Shown: positions 26,602 to 35,197 of the stretch, in pieces
How the letters are laid out: each line of letters opens with the position of its first letter
How positions within the stretch are numbered: the first letter of the stretch is position 1
From: Paraburkholderia aromaticivorans
GTDB taxonomy: Bacteria; Pseudomonadota; Gammaproteobacteria; Burkholderiales; Burkholderiaceae
NCBI RefSeq assembly: GCF_012689525.1
Contig: NZ_CP051514.1
Coordinates: 62,001-126,000 of the forward strand
DNA: 64,000 bases
Direction: 5' to 3'
The notes under the pieces: generated by a model
Databases searched by the model: none
Seen by the model: only the letters and a program-made list of their open reading frames with translations
What the model was told of the DNA's origin: nothing
Translations under genes and position numbers: made by a program

Positions 26602-28887
26602 ATGGACGAACAATTCAAGCAAAGCGCTCTCGCATACCACCAGAATCCGAAACCCGGCAAGATTTCGGTCACGCCCACCAAGCCGCTATCGAACCAGCTC
26701 GATCTGTCGCTGGCGTACTCGCCGGGCGTCGCCGCGGCTTGTATGGCGATCTACGAGGAGCCGCTCGACGCGCAGAAGTACACTTCGCGCGGCAACCTCG
26801 TCGGCGTGATCACGAACGGCACGGCCGTGCTCGGGCTCGGCAACATCGGCCCGCTGGCCGCGAAGCCGGTGATGGAAGGCAAGGGCTGTCTCTTCAAGAA
26901 GTTCGCGGGCATCGACGTGTTCGACATCGAACTTGCCGAGTCCGATCCGGACAAGCTGGTCGAAGCGATCGCCATGCTCGAGCCGACGCTCGGCGGCATC
27001 AACCTCGAAGACATCAAAGCGCCCGAGTGCTTCTACATCGAGAAGAAGCTGCGTGAGCGCATGAAGATTCCAGTCTTCCACGACGATCAGCACGGCACCG
27101 CGATTATCGCTTCGGCGGCGATCCTGAACGGCCTGAAAGTGGTGGGCAAGAAGCTCGACGAAGTGAAGCTGGTGTGTTCAGGCGCGGGTGCGGCTGCTAT
27201 TGCCTGTCTGGACCTGCTGGTGAACCTGGGCCTGTCGAAGAAGAACGTTCTCGTCGCCGACTCCAAGGGCGTGATCTACGAAGGCCGTGGCAACCTCGAT
27301 CCGTCGAAGGAACGTTACGCGGCGAACACCGAAGCCCGCACGCTTGCTGACGCGATCCGCGGCTCCGATGTGTTCCTCGGCTGCTCGAGCGCCGGCGTGC
27401 TGAAGCCGGAAATGGTCGCCGAAATGGGCACCCAGCCGTTGATTCTCGCGCTGGCGAATCCGGAACCGGAAATCCGCCCGGAAGACGCGAAGAAAGTGCG
27501 TCCGGACTGCATCATCGCGACCGGCCGTTCGGACTATCCGAACCAGGTCAACAACGTGCTGTGCTTCCCGTTCATCTTCCGCGGCGCGCTGGATGTCGGT
27601 GCGACCACGATCACGGAAGAAATGAAGCTCGCCTGCGTGCGCGCCATCGCCGAGCTGGCCGAAGAAACCGATCAGGGCGATGAAGTCGCGAAGGCGTACG
27701 AAGGCCACTCGCTGGAATTCGGCCCCGACTATCTGATTCCGAAGCCGTTCGATCCGCGCCTGATCATCAAGATCGCGCCGGCCGTCGCGCAAGCCGCGAT
27801 GGATTCGGGCGTCGCGACCCGTCCGATCAAGGACATGGACGCGTACCGCGAAGAACTCGGCACGACGGTGTATCGCACGGGCATGGTGATGCGTCCGGTG
27901 TTCGCGGCCGCGAAGTCGGAGCCGGCGCGTATCGTGTTCGCCGAAGGTGAAGACGAGCGCGTGCTGCGCGCCGCGCAGTTCGTGCTGCTGGAAAAGATCG
28001 CCAAGCCGATTCTGGTCGGCCGTCCGTCGGTGATCGAAATGCGTCTGAAGAAGATGGGCTCGAAGCTCAAGTGCGGCGACGACTTCGAGATCGTCGATCC
28101 GGAAGACGATCCGCGCTATCAGAAATCCTGGCAGGCTTACCACGAACTTGGCGCGCGCGAAGGCGTGACGCCGGACGTGGCGAAGGCCGCGATGCGCAAG
28201 TTCAACACGCTGATCGGCGCGATCCTCGTGCGCCTTGGTGAAGCGGACGGCATGATCTGCGGCATGATCGGCCAGTACCACGCGCATCTGAAGTTCATCG
28301 AGCAGGTGCTGGGCAAGGCGGACAACGTGCAGAACTTCGCCGCGATGAATCTGCTGATGCTGCCGGGCCGCAATCTGTTCATCTGCGATACGTACGTGAA
28401 CGAAACGCCGACCGCCGAGCAACTCGCCGACATGACGATGCTGGCTGCGGGTGAGATCGAGAAGTTCGGTATCACGCCGAAGGTGGCGTTGCTGTCGAAC
28501 TCGAACTTCGGCAGTGCGCCGTCGTCGTCGTCGCAACGCATGGCCGCGGCTCGCAAGTTGATTATCGAGCGCGCGCCGTCGCTTGAGATCGACGGTGAGA
28601 TGCATGGCGATGCGGCGTTGTCGGAAGCCGTGCGCAAGGCTGCGTTCCCGGGCACGACGTTGACCGGCGAAGCCAACCTGCTGATCATGCCGAATGTGGA
28701 AGCGGCGAACATCACGTACAACCTGCTGAAGATGATCGGCGGCGAAGGCGTGACGGTCGGCCCGTTCCTGCTGGGCGCGGAAAAGCCGGTGCACATCCTG
28801 ACGCCGGCTGCGACCGTGCGCCGGATCATCAACATGACGGCGGTGGCGTCAGCCAACGCGGACGTAAGCTCCAGCGTGAAGTCGTAG
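26602..28887 (+). CDS. maeB: NADP-dependent malic enzyme (malic/phosphotransacetylase fusion)
   Basis: A 761-residue MaeB-type enzyme that decarboxylates malate to pyruvate and yields NADPH. The N-terminal malic domain (1-~430) has '[12 protein letters not shown]', '[24 protein letters not shown]', '[12 protein letters not shown]' and '[12 protein letters not shown]'. The C-terminal ~330 residues resemble phosphate acetyltransferase, usually regulatory rather than catalytic. Next to PHB genes it could supply NADPH for the PhaB step. Codon use is strongly GC-biased like a core gene. The ATG lacks a strong Shine-Dalgarno match. Confidence 0.95.
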   Translation: MDEQFKQSALAYHQNPKPGKISVTPTKPLSNQLDLSLAYSPGVAAACMAIYEEPLDAQKYTSRGNLVGVITNGTAVLGLGNIGPLAAKPVMEGKGCLFKKFAGIDVFDIELAESDPDKLVEAIAMLEPTLGGINLEDIKAPECFYIEKKLRERMKIPVFHDDQHGTAIIASAAILNGLKVVGKKLDEVKLVCSGAGAAAIACLDLLVNLGLSKKNVLVADSKGVIYEGRGNLDPSKERYAANTEARTLADAIRGSDVFLGCSSAGVLKPEMVAEMGTQPLILALANPEPEIRPEDAKKVRPDCIIATGRSDYPNQVNNVLCFPFIFRGALDVGATTITEEMKLACVRAIAELAEETDQGDEVAKAYEGHSLEFGPDYLIPKPFDPRLIIKIAPAVAQAAMDSGVATRPIKDMDAYREELGTTVYRTGMVMRPVFAAAKSEPARIVFAEGEDERVLRAAQFVLLEKIAKPILVGRPSVIEMRLKKMGSKLKCGDDFEIVDPEDDPRYQKSWQAYHELGAREGVTPDVAKAAMRKFNTLIGAILVRLGEADGMICGMIGQYHAHLKFIEQVLGKADNVQNFAAMNLLMLPGRNLFICDTYVNETPTAEQLADMTMLAAGEIEKFGITPKVALLSNSNFGSAPSSSSQRMAAARKLIIERAPSLEIDGEMHGDAALSEAVRKAAFPGTTLTGEANLLIMPNVEAANITYNLLKMIGGEGVTVGPFLLGAEKPVHILTPAATVRRIINMTAVASANADVSSSVKS

Positions 28888-29149
28888 TGCGCCGCGCGAT
28901 GCCCCCGCCGTGACTGGTCAAGCGTAGCCGCGCCGGGGCGCGTGGCTCACGGCACAGACTGGCAAGGAGCGCCACTGACAGTCTACAAAGCCGGGCGCGT
29001 CAGCGACGCGGCTTGGCTCACCAGGGACGGGTAGGTTGGCTCCTAACCGTGACAAAGCCGAGGGCAGAACATGCAAAGCGAGTCGCTTGCGTAGTCAGCC
29101 CTGCAGAGATCTGTAAGGCATCGCCTAGCTTGCCGGTGCGGTTAAAATT

Positions 29150-30760
29150 AACCTGCTGTAGACCGGCCCGCCCGATCAAGAGGCGGCAGTCGTCAGACCT
29201 TGTCGAAGCGATGAAGCAGATTCGCGAACTCCAGCGACTGCTGGGCAAGAAGACCATGGAGGTGGAAATCCTCCGCGAAGTAGTGGAGTACGGCCGGGCA
29301 AAAAAATTGATTGCGCGCTCACCATTACTGCCGGGGGACGACCGTTGAAGACGGTTTTTGACGTCCTCCCCGCCCTCAGTCGTGACCGACTGCCGCTTGC
29401 GCGGAAAGGGCGGGGATTCCTCCTGCGAGGCGGTCACGTCCGACCGCGAGAATGTTGCGGGCAGCATTGCGATCACGATCATGTGTCGTTTCACAATGGA
29501 TGCCGGGCGACGCCATCGAAGCTTTAACTTGCGGTGCTGTTTGCGGCGCGTCGCATACTCTTCGGCGATCTGCTGAAACACGGCCGAGCCGACCGCCAGG
29601 CCTTCTTTCGAGGCCCCGTTCAGATAACGCTGGAGCTCAATGCCAGAGGCAAAGCGCCGCTCGCGGCGAAAGATCTGGAGCGACAGGTCATTGCAATAGT
29701 TCCAGACAAAGTTCACAGCCCGCGCCATCCCGGCAAGCGACGAAGCATGCTTGTCCTTGATTCTTATGCGCAGAACTCGAACTGGATCCTTGCAACGTGT
29801 CACGGGTCGACTCATTCCGGTTTGGCTGTACGGATATACAGTACCAGATCAATACGAAAAGGCAAGTTGGAGCTTCGCACGACGCGCTCTACCTCACCGC
29901 CCTGAAGGACGGTGCTTCACGCGCACATTGGTGAAGTCCTGGGTGTGCCGCGCTCTAATCTTGCGGTCAAATCGAAGCGCCCCGCTGAGTGGGTCGACCA
30001 GCGCAAGATGCCGGTTCTGGACGACATGCCGCTGGTCACCGAGCTTCGGGGACTGGTCGCCGACCTGCCCACCTACGGTTACCGGCGTGTGTGGGCGCTG
30101 TTGCGACGAAACAGGGATGCACAGACCCAACCTCGCGTTAATGCAAAGCGGGTTTATCGGGTCATGCACACGCATGGTCTGCTACTCGAGCGCCGACCTC
30201 GTCATTCCCAATCCGCGCGCCGGCACGACGGCAAAGTCGCGGTGGACCGAGCAATGCGCGCTGGTGCTCGGACGGCTTCGAATTCCGTTGTGACGATGGT
30301 GCGCCATTGCGCGTCGTCTTTGCATTGGATTGCTGCGACCGCGAGGCTATAAGCTGGGTGGCGAGCACCGGGGGCTACACCGGTGACATGGTGCGTGACG
30401 TGATGCTTCAGGCTGTCGAGAACCGCTTCCACGAAGCGCTGAAAACCGATAGCCAAATCGAGTGGCTTGGCGACAACGGTTCCTGCTACATTGCCGACGA
30501 GACGCTGACGTTCTCGCGGGCAATCGGCCTGAAACCGATCACGACACCCGTCCGAAGTCCGCAAAGCAACGGGATGGCCGAGAGCTTCGTCAAAACGATG
30601 AAGCGCGATTATGTCTCGTGGATGCCCAAGCCCGACGCGAGGACGGCGCTGCAAAACCTGGTCATAGCATTTGACCACTACAACGAATCGCATCCGCACA
30701 GCGCCCTGAAATACCGCTCGCCACGCGAATTTCGCCAGCAAGCAAATTCACCAACCTAAG
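29150..30760 (+). pseudogene. IS3-family element remnant (orfA tail and orfB), broken by insertion and frameshift
   Basis: The orfA C-terminus ('[32 protein letters not shown]') ends near 29344. OrfB starts 'MKTVFDVL' at 29345 but is cut a few codons later by the TnpB mini-element (~29361-29925). It resumes as 'VLGVPRSNLAVKSKRPAEW' and 'YGYRRVWALLRRNRDA', then loses one base at about 30249. After the shift '[11 protein letters not shown]', '[15 protein letters not shown]' and '[32 protein letters not shown]' complete the rve integrase domain with its DDE acids, ending at 30759. The orfA N-terminus is missing. Inactive. Confidence 0.85.
29361..29925 (-). mobile_element. internally deleted IS200/IS605-type tnpB element
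   Basis: On the minus strand the N-terminal ~80 residues of TnpB ('VLRIRIKDKHASSLAGMARAVNFVWNYCNDLS...EEYATRRKQHRKLKLRW') are joined almost directly to its C-terminus ('HDRDRNAARNILAVGRDRL', read in another frame, stop at 29376-29378). RuvC-I/II and the zinc ribbon are lost. Hairpins remain at both ends: CAGTCG-GTCA-CGACTG (read on the minus strand; 29377-29392) and a CACCG/CGGTG stem near 29901-29918. There is no tnpA, so it can only move by a transposase in trans. It lies inside IS3 orfB. Boundaries are approximate. Confidence 0.7.
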
Positions 30761-30789
30761 CGTGACCACGTGTCCGGTTATGCAGGGGC

Positions 30790-31109
30790 AAGTCCAGACA
30801 CTATGAAGGCCGGGGGTGGCGTGGGTTTCACCACCACGCCGCACTGGCGATTGCGGCCTACGGGTTCCTGCTCTCAGAGCGTCTCGCTACCGGTACCGCG
30901 GTCAGCAACAAAAAAAAACTTCGCAGCACGCCAGACACCTGGCCTTCCCGACGATTACATTGCACGGGGAAGTCCGGCGCGCACAGCGCCGCACGGCTGA
31001 CTCGATTGCCACTATTCGCTACGAACTTACAGTCCGGATGGTCGCCGGGCTCGACGCGTGTCCGTGCTGCCGAAGTCTGGGAAAACGCTTTTATTTGATG
31101 ACACAGTAA
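30790..31109 (+). pseudogene. IS701-family transposase, C-terminal remnant
   Basis: The frame entered near 30802 reads 'YEGRGWRGFHHHAALAIAAYGFLLSERLA', the characteristic C-terminal segment of IS701-family transposases. After a frame change it continues as 'RRAQRRTADSIATIRYELTVRM' and 'ACPCC', the family's tail. The N-terminal ~300 residues are absent. A dead fragment in the mobile-element cluster. Confidence 0.7.
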
Positions 31110-31413
31110 GATTAACAAAGAACTAGCACAAGCAGAATTGGCGTCATAACGAGTGTTTGGGCGCTCGGGAAGCTTGAGTTCGAAATAGCTGCAGCGAGTT
31201 GCAAAGGGCAGCACGTCAACCTTGGGTCGGACCAAGGCCAATTCTTATTCGCGTCAGTTGAACCTTCCCGGGACGGCTAACTAAAAACGACGTTCGGCGC
31301 CATGCTGATCGACTGCCCGCCACAGTAGACAAGGATCGCCGCGTAGCGTCACCAGATGTGCGGGAAGCCCCGGAGTTTAGTCCGGGGTCGAGAGCACGGA
31401 CGCCGCAGGCGTC

Positions 31414-31842
31414 CTACTGGGGCGCTTGCTGTTCCTCAATGTAGTGCCGGAGGATATCTATCGGCGCACCGCCGCACGATGACGCGAAATAGGACGGGGA
31501 CCACAACACGCCCCGCCGCTTCAACCACGGATGAAAGTCTCCAAACTGCTGTCGGAGCATACGCGATGACACGCCCTTCAGCGACGCGACGAGATTCGAC
31601 AACGCCACCTTCGGCGGGTAGTTGACCAGCAGGTGTACGTGGTCGTGCTCGCCGCTGAATTCCACCAACTCGGCTTCGAAGTCCCGGCAGACGTTCGCCA
31701 GTATCAACTGCATGGCGTCCAGGTGCTCTTTCTTGAACACGTTCCGCCGATATTTGGTAACAAATACCAAGTGAACATGCAGCACAAAGACGCAATGCCG
31801 ACCGTGCCGTAAATCGCTATCTGTCTTGCGTGGCCGCCCCAT
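31414..31842 (-). CDS. tnpA: IS200/IS605-family Y1 (HUH) transposase TnpA
   Basis: A 142-residue single-strand transposase. 'HLVFVTKYRRNVF', the HUH motif 'EHDHVHLLVNYPP' and the tyrosine-bearing 'SPSYFASSCGG...ILRHYIEEQ' are in the family positions. Start at 31842 with GAGGGAAGG just upstream; the frame is open further but the extension is antisense to the tnpB 5' end. It appears intact and might also mobilise the tnpB mini-element at 29.4-29.9 kb if the ends are compatible. Confidence 0.92.
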   Translation of the reverse strand: MGRPRKTDSDLRHGRHCVFVLHVHLVFVTKYRRNVFKKEHLDAMQLILANVCRDFEAELVEFSGEHDHVHLLVNYPPKVALSNLVASLKGVSSRMLRQQFGDFHPWLKRRGVLWSPSYFASSCGGAPIDILRHYIEEQQAPQ

Positions 31843-32188
31843 CCTTCCCTCTTGCGTAGTTTCTAAGACCAAGTGTACTATACAGGAATGGAAGCCACCA
31901 GGACACTGAAATTGCGAATCAGGGACAAGCACGCGAAGGCGATGCTTGCGATGGCTCGCGACGTGAATCAGGTCTGGAATTTCTGCAACGAGACCCAGTT
32001 CCGTAGCCTCAAGCGGTACTGCAATCGCCCGAAGGTCTGGTTGTCCGGCTTCGACCTGCAAAAGCTGACCAACGGCTTCAGCAAGTGCGAAGGCGTCTCC
32101 ATCGGGTCGGCCACGCAGCAGCAGGTGTGCGAAGAATTCGCGACCCGGCTCAAGCAGTCGGCGCGTGTCAAGGTACTTGTCGCCTCAG

Positions 32189-33280
32189 TCATGCAGCCAA
32201 AGGCTGTTTAAGTGTGGCGTGCGAGGCCATCGTGACGACTGACTCGCGCTCCGGATTGAGGGTGACGGCGCCGATTGGCGTCCAGTCGCGCGTGCAGCGT
32301 GACCAGCGTGCCGGGTTGCGTTCCCGTGCCTGGACATACACCTCGTGACGAGCCGCCAGGATCACGTGATCGTTGCCGTCATGGCGCTGCGCCGGGCTGA
32401 CGTAGCGGATGCTGCTGTGACGGTGGTCGAAGTTGTACCAATGCACGAAGTCGCTTGCCCAGTCGCGTGCAGCATTGAGATCGGCGAAGCCCGTGTTGGG
32501 GAACTCCGGGCGGTACTTGGCCGTGCGGAACAGCGCCTCGGCAAAGGCGTTGTCGTCGCTGACGCGTGGGCGCGAGTACGAAGGCTTCACGCCAAGCCAG
32601 TGAAGCATGGCCAGCACGGTCGTGGCCTTGAGCGTGGAGCCGTTGTCTCCGTGCAGCACCGGCTTGTCCGCCAGAGTGGCGATGCCCTCGGCCAGCGCTG
32701 TGCGCCGCACCAGATGGGCCGCATGGCTGGCATCGTCGCGCTCGTGCACCTCCCATCCGACGATCTTGCGGCTGTACAGATCGAGGATCAGGTACAGGTA
32801 AAACCATTGACCGACGACCTCAGCGGGTAAATAGGTCATATCCCAGCACCAGACTTGCCGTGCTGCGCCAGCGATGTGCGTGGTCGGCGGTCGACCCGCC
32901 CTGGGTGCTTTGGCCCGGCCGCGATGTGTGGTTTGCCCGTGCTCGCGCAGCACACGGGCGAAGGTGGATTCGCTGGCGACGTACACGCCCTCATCAGCGA
33001 GCATGGGCACGATGCGCGCAGGAGGCATATCGGCGAAGCGCGGCTCGTTGGCCACGCGCAGCACCTCGGCACGCTCGGCGGCGCTCAGCGCATGCGCCGG
33101 TTGCGGGCGTACCGCATGGGGCCTGCCATCGCCCGATACGAGGCCCACGCCGGCATTCCAGCGCTGCAGCGTGCGCACGTCGATGCCGGCCGTCTCGCAG
33201 GCCAGGCGCAGCCGTGCGCCGGCCTTGTGTGCGATGTGGATATCATGAGCCAGCGACTGGCGATCTTCGAGGCCGATCAT
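32189..33280 (-). CDS. IS3-family transposase OrfB (DDE integrase)
   Basis: A 363-residue rve-family transposase. 'MIGLEDRQSLAHDIHIAHKAGARLRLACETAGID' is an HTH-like N-terminus, and the DDE core follows: 'WCWDMTYLPAEVVGQWFYLYLILDLYSRKIVGWEV', 'LHGDNGSTLKA' and 'SYSRPRVSDDNAFAEALFRTAKYRPEFP'. Its ATG overlaps the orfA stop (ATGA at 33277-33280) and lies in the -1 frame. Expression as an OrfAB fusion through the upstream A7 is likely. The stop lies ~30 bases from the element's end. Confidence 0.95.
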   Translation of the reverse strand: MIGLEDRQSLAHDIHIAHKAGARLRLACETAGIDVRTLQRWNAGVGLVSGDGRPHAVRPQPAHALSAAERAEVLRVANEPRFADMPPARIVPMLADEGVYVASESTFARVLREHGQTTHRGRAKAPRAGRPPTTHIAGAARQVWCWDMTYLPAEVVGQWFYLYLILDLYSRKIVGWEVHERDDASHAAHLVRRTALAEGIATLADKPVLHGDNGSTLKATTVLAMLHWLGVKPSYSRPRVSDDNAFAEALFRTAKYRPEFPNTGFADLNAARDWASDFVHWYNFDHRHSSIRYVSPAQRHDGNDHVILAARHEVYVQARERNPARWSRCTRDWTPIGAVTLNPERESVVTMASHATLKQPLAA

Positions 33281-33750
33281 TCGTCCTCGCCCGTGCTGAA
33301 GATCGCCGCGACTTTTTTTGACAGGACCAGCAGCGCGGCCGTCTCAGCCAACGCACGGTCCTTGCGCCGCAACTCGCGCTCGAGTTCCTTGATGCGACGC
33401 CGGTCCTGCTGGGTCTGCTGCGGGCTGGCACGCGCCTCCTCAGACTCGGCCAGCGCCTGCGTGGCGCTTTGCCGCCAGGAAGCCAGCTCGTGCGGGTACA
33501 CACCGTTGGCGCGGCACCATGCGCTCCTGGCAGCCTCATCCATCGCAGCGGTCGTCAGCACGGCGTCGAATCGGGCCGCCGCTGTCCAGGCCCGCTCGCG
33601 AGCGGGTCTGGACAGCGCATCACTGCGCCAGCGCTCCAGCGTCCCCACGCCCACGCCAACCTCACGTGCAACGTCTTCCAACGCCGCGCTCTCCGGCGGC
33701 AGCAACCGCGCAACCGCTCTGTCCTTGAATGCTTGTCCGTATTTTGCCAA
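33277..33750 (-). CDS. IS3-family OrfA (HTH DNA-binding protein)
   Basis: A 157-residue protein with 'MAKYGQAFKDRAVARLLPPESAALEDVAREVGVGVGTLERWR' at residues 1-42, an HTH of the transposase-8 type, and a C-terminal leucine-zipper-like coiled coil ('IKELERELRRKDRALAETAALLVLSKK'). Near the end the codons Ser-Lys-Lys contain seven A (minus strand; 33313-33319 on plus as T7), a canonical -1 slippery heptamer. The -1 frame stays open into orfB. Confidence 0.93.
   Translation of the reverse strand: MAKYGQAFKDRAVARLLPPESAALEDVAREVGVGVGTLERWRSDALSRPARERAWTAAARFDAVLTTAAMDEAARSAWCRANGVYPHELASWRQSATQALAESEEARASPQQTQQDRRRIKELERELRRKDRALAETAALLVLSKKVAAIFSTGEDE
33313..33319 (-). promoter_or_regulatory. 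A7 slippery heptamer for -1 ribosomal frameshifting
   Basis: On the minus strand seven A, in the zero-frame phase A AAA AAA, precede the orfA stop by 33 bases. After a -1 slip the frame is open through the orfB start. This is the usual IS3 mechanism for making OrfAB transposase. Confidence 0.6.
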
Positions 33751-34633
33751 TTCGTTTTCTCATCATCGCCCCCGGTTCATCGATTCTATCGGGACGACAA
33801 GTATTCTGACGCGGGGGGCAGTTCAAACGGCAGCGTCTCAACTGGCGCGTGAGCGACCGCAAGTCCCCCAAATACTCGCTGGGATGGGTTCCGTTCAAGG
33901 CCCGCGCGCTGACGTACAAGAACGGCCAGGTCCGCTTCAACGGCATTAACATCGGGCTGTGGGACTCATATGGCCTGTCGAAATACGAATTGAAGGCGGG
34001 CAGTTTCAACGAGGACTCGCGCGGGCGTTGGTATCTGAACGTGGCCGTCAAGGTACAGGTCGAAGAAAAGCGCGTACCGGATGGTGCGTCGGTGCTCGGC
34101 ATCGACCTTGGCCTGAAGTCGCTCGCGACGTATTGCAATGGCGAAAAATTCGAGCCGAAGCAGTGGTATCGCGAGTCGGAAGCGGCGCTGGGCATTGCGC
34201 AGCGTGCTCGCAAGAAGAAGCGCGTCAGGGTTATCCACGCCAAAGTCGCGAATCAGCGCAAGGACGCCATCCACAAGGAAACGTCGGCGCTTGTCAAAAA
34301 ACATGCGGCAATCTTCGTGGGCAACGTGAACGCGAAAGCGCTGGCAAAAACGAGCATGGCCAAGTCCGTGCTCGATGCCGCGTGGACGACGTTCCGGACA
34401 CAACTCAAGTACAAAGCCATCAGGCAGTGCGTGGTGTTCGCAGAGGTCAACGAAGCGTTTTCAACCCAAACGTGCTCGTGCTGTGGCGTTAATCCGCCCA
34501 GCAGTCCGAAAGGTAGGGCCGGACTTGGAATAAGGCAGTGGACGTGCAGCGATTGCGGAGCGGTACACGACCGCGACACAAACGCCGCCCGGAATATTGC
34601 CCGCCTGGGACTTCAGGCGCTTGCAGAAGGAAT

Positions 34634-34653
34634 CTCCGGGGTTTAGCCCGGAG
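34634..34653 (+). repeat. right-end hairpin of the IS605-type element
   Basis: CTCCGGG-GTTTAG-CCCGGAG, a perfect 7-base stem overlapping the tnpB stop codon. In TnpB systems this end also encodes the 3' part of the guide (omega) RNA, so the region upstream of it and just beyond the element end is the candidate RNA. Confidence 0.7.
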
Positions 34654-34669
34654 AGGAAGTCAAAAATAC

Positions 34670-35127
34670 CCCTTCGAGATGCCACGTGGTGCCGGGCTTG
34701 CGACGAGCGGCCTTGACTGCTGCAGAAGCGGCGCGACAAGGCCGCGGCGAAACGGGTCTTCAAAGGTGTACTAGCGGCTTGTCCTGGGTGCCGCGGAAGA
34801 TTGTCCTGACCAGGCGCAGCTATCCGGCAGCGCAAGCCGAGATCCCTGAGCTGGAAATCGTGAAACACGTTTTCGTCAAAGCCAGCGCACGAGTGAACAG
34901 CCGAGCCGAAAATCGTCATCAACCCACGCGTGCGCGAGCGCCGGATGCGTGGTTTCCGCGATCCTGAACGCACGCAAGCGTTCTTGTCGAATTTCGGACC
35001 GATCCGGCAGCACATCGCTCTGAAGCGACATCTACTGCGCGCGTCGCTCCACCGCAAACACCTCGCCGAACGCTTTGCCGAATGGGTTCGTTTCGCCGAG
35101 CTTACCCAAAATCCGTCCAGTTTTTGA
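34670..35127 (+). pseudogene. IS6-family transposase, C-terminal remnant
   Basis: In three frames: 'LQKRRDKAAAKRVFKGVL', then 'VPRKIVLTRRSYPAAQAEIPELEIVKHVFVKASARVNSRAENRHQP', then 'RERRMRGFRDPERTQAFLSNFGPIRQHIALKRHLLRASLHRKHLAERFAEW'. This is the second half of an IS6-type DDE transposase with its final Glu region ('NSRAENRHQ'), carrying frameshifts near 34785 and 34930. It starts within ~20 bases of the IS605 right end. Inactive. Confidence 0.8.
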
Positions 35128-35197
35128 GGAAAGCTCCGTCCCTCGCACTACTGCGACGCGAGCGCTTTAATGTAACAACGCCCCCAGCAACCAGTTG

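Larger units (their letters stand above)
32159..33817 (-). mobile_element. complete IS3-family element inserted in tnpB, 5-bp target duplication
   Basis: GCAGT occurs directly outside both ends (32154-32158 and 33818-33822), and precise removal repairs tnpB. The ends share an imperfect inverted repeat: GTCAAGGTACTTGTCG at 32167 and GTCAGAATACTTGTCG read inward from 33810, identical at 13 of 16 positions. It carries orfA and orfB with a slippery A7 and a 4-base overlap. Everything looks intact, so the insertion is probably recent. Confidence 0.85.
31888..34646 (+). pseudogene. tnpB: TnpB (RNA-guided nuclease family), interrupted by an IS3-family element
   Basis: The N-terminal 90 codons (31888-32158) and the rest (33823-34646) are separated by an IS. 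Removing 32159-33817 plus one GCAGT copy gives one uninterrupted 364-residue frame that passes through the TnpB motif 'LKQFKRQRLNW'. The second part has RuvC-I 'GIDLGLKSL' (Asp185 of the restored protein), a four-Cys zinc ribbon ('CSCCG...CSDCG') and RuvC-III 'HDRDTNAARNI'. Where RuvC-II Glu is expected the text reads 'IFVGNVNAKAL', without Glu. GTG 31873 is an alternative start, five codons longer. The downstream C-terminal fragment alone could be translated from GTG 33849. Confidence 0.85.
31368..34653 (+). mobile_element. IS605-type element (divergent tnpA and tnpB) carrying an IS3-family insertion
   Basis: Left-end hairpin CCCCGGA-GTTTAG-TCCGGGG (31368-31387) and right-end hairpin CTCCGGG-GTTTAG-CCCGGAG (34634-34653) share the loop GTTTAG and flank tnpA (minus) and tnpB (plus). 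End hairpins are the recognition sites of Y1 (HUH) transposases. TnpB is split by an IS3-family element at 32159-33817. The precise cleavage sites outside the hairpins are not determined. Confidence 0.8.

Noticed and set aside
27178..28794. Minus-strand 538-codon frame in maeB
   Set aside because: Antisense shadow of a high-GC gene; composition is dominated by Arg/His/Asp and Phe without domains.
28987..29013. Possible maeB terminator hairpin
   Set aside because: An imperfect stem (AGCC...GCGTC with GACGC...GGCT) is present but there is no T run, so I did not annotate it.
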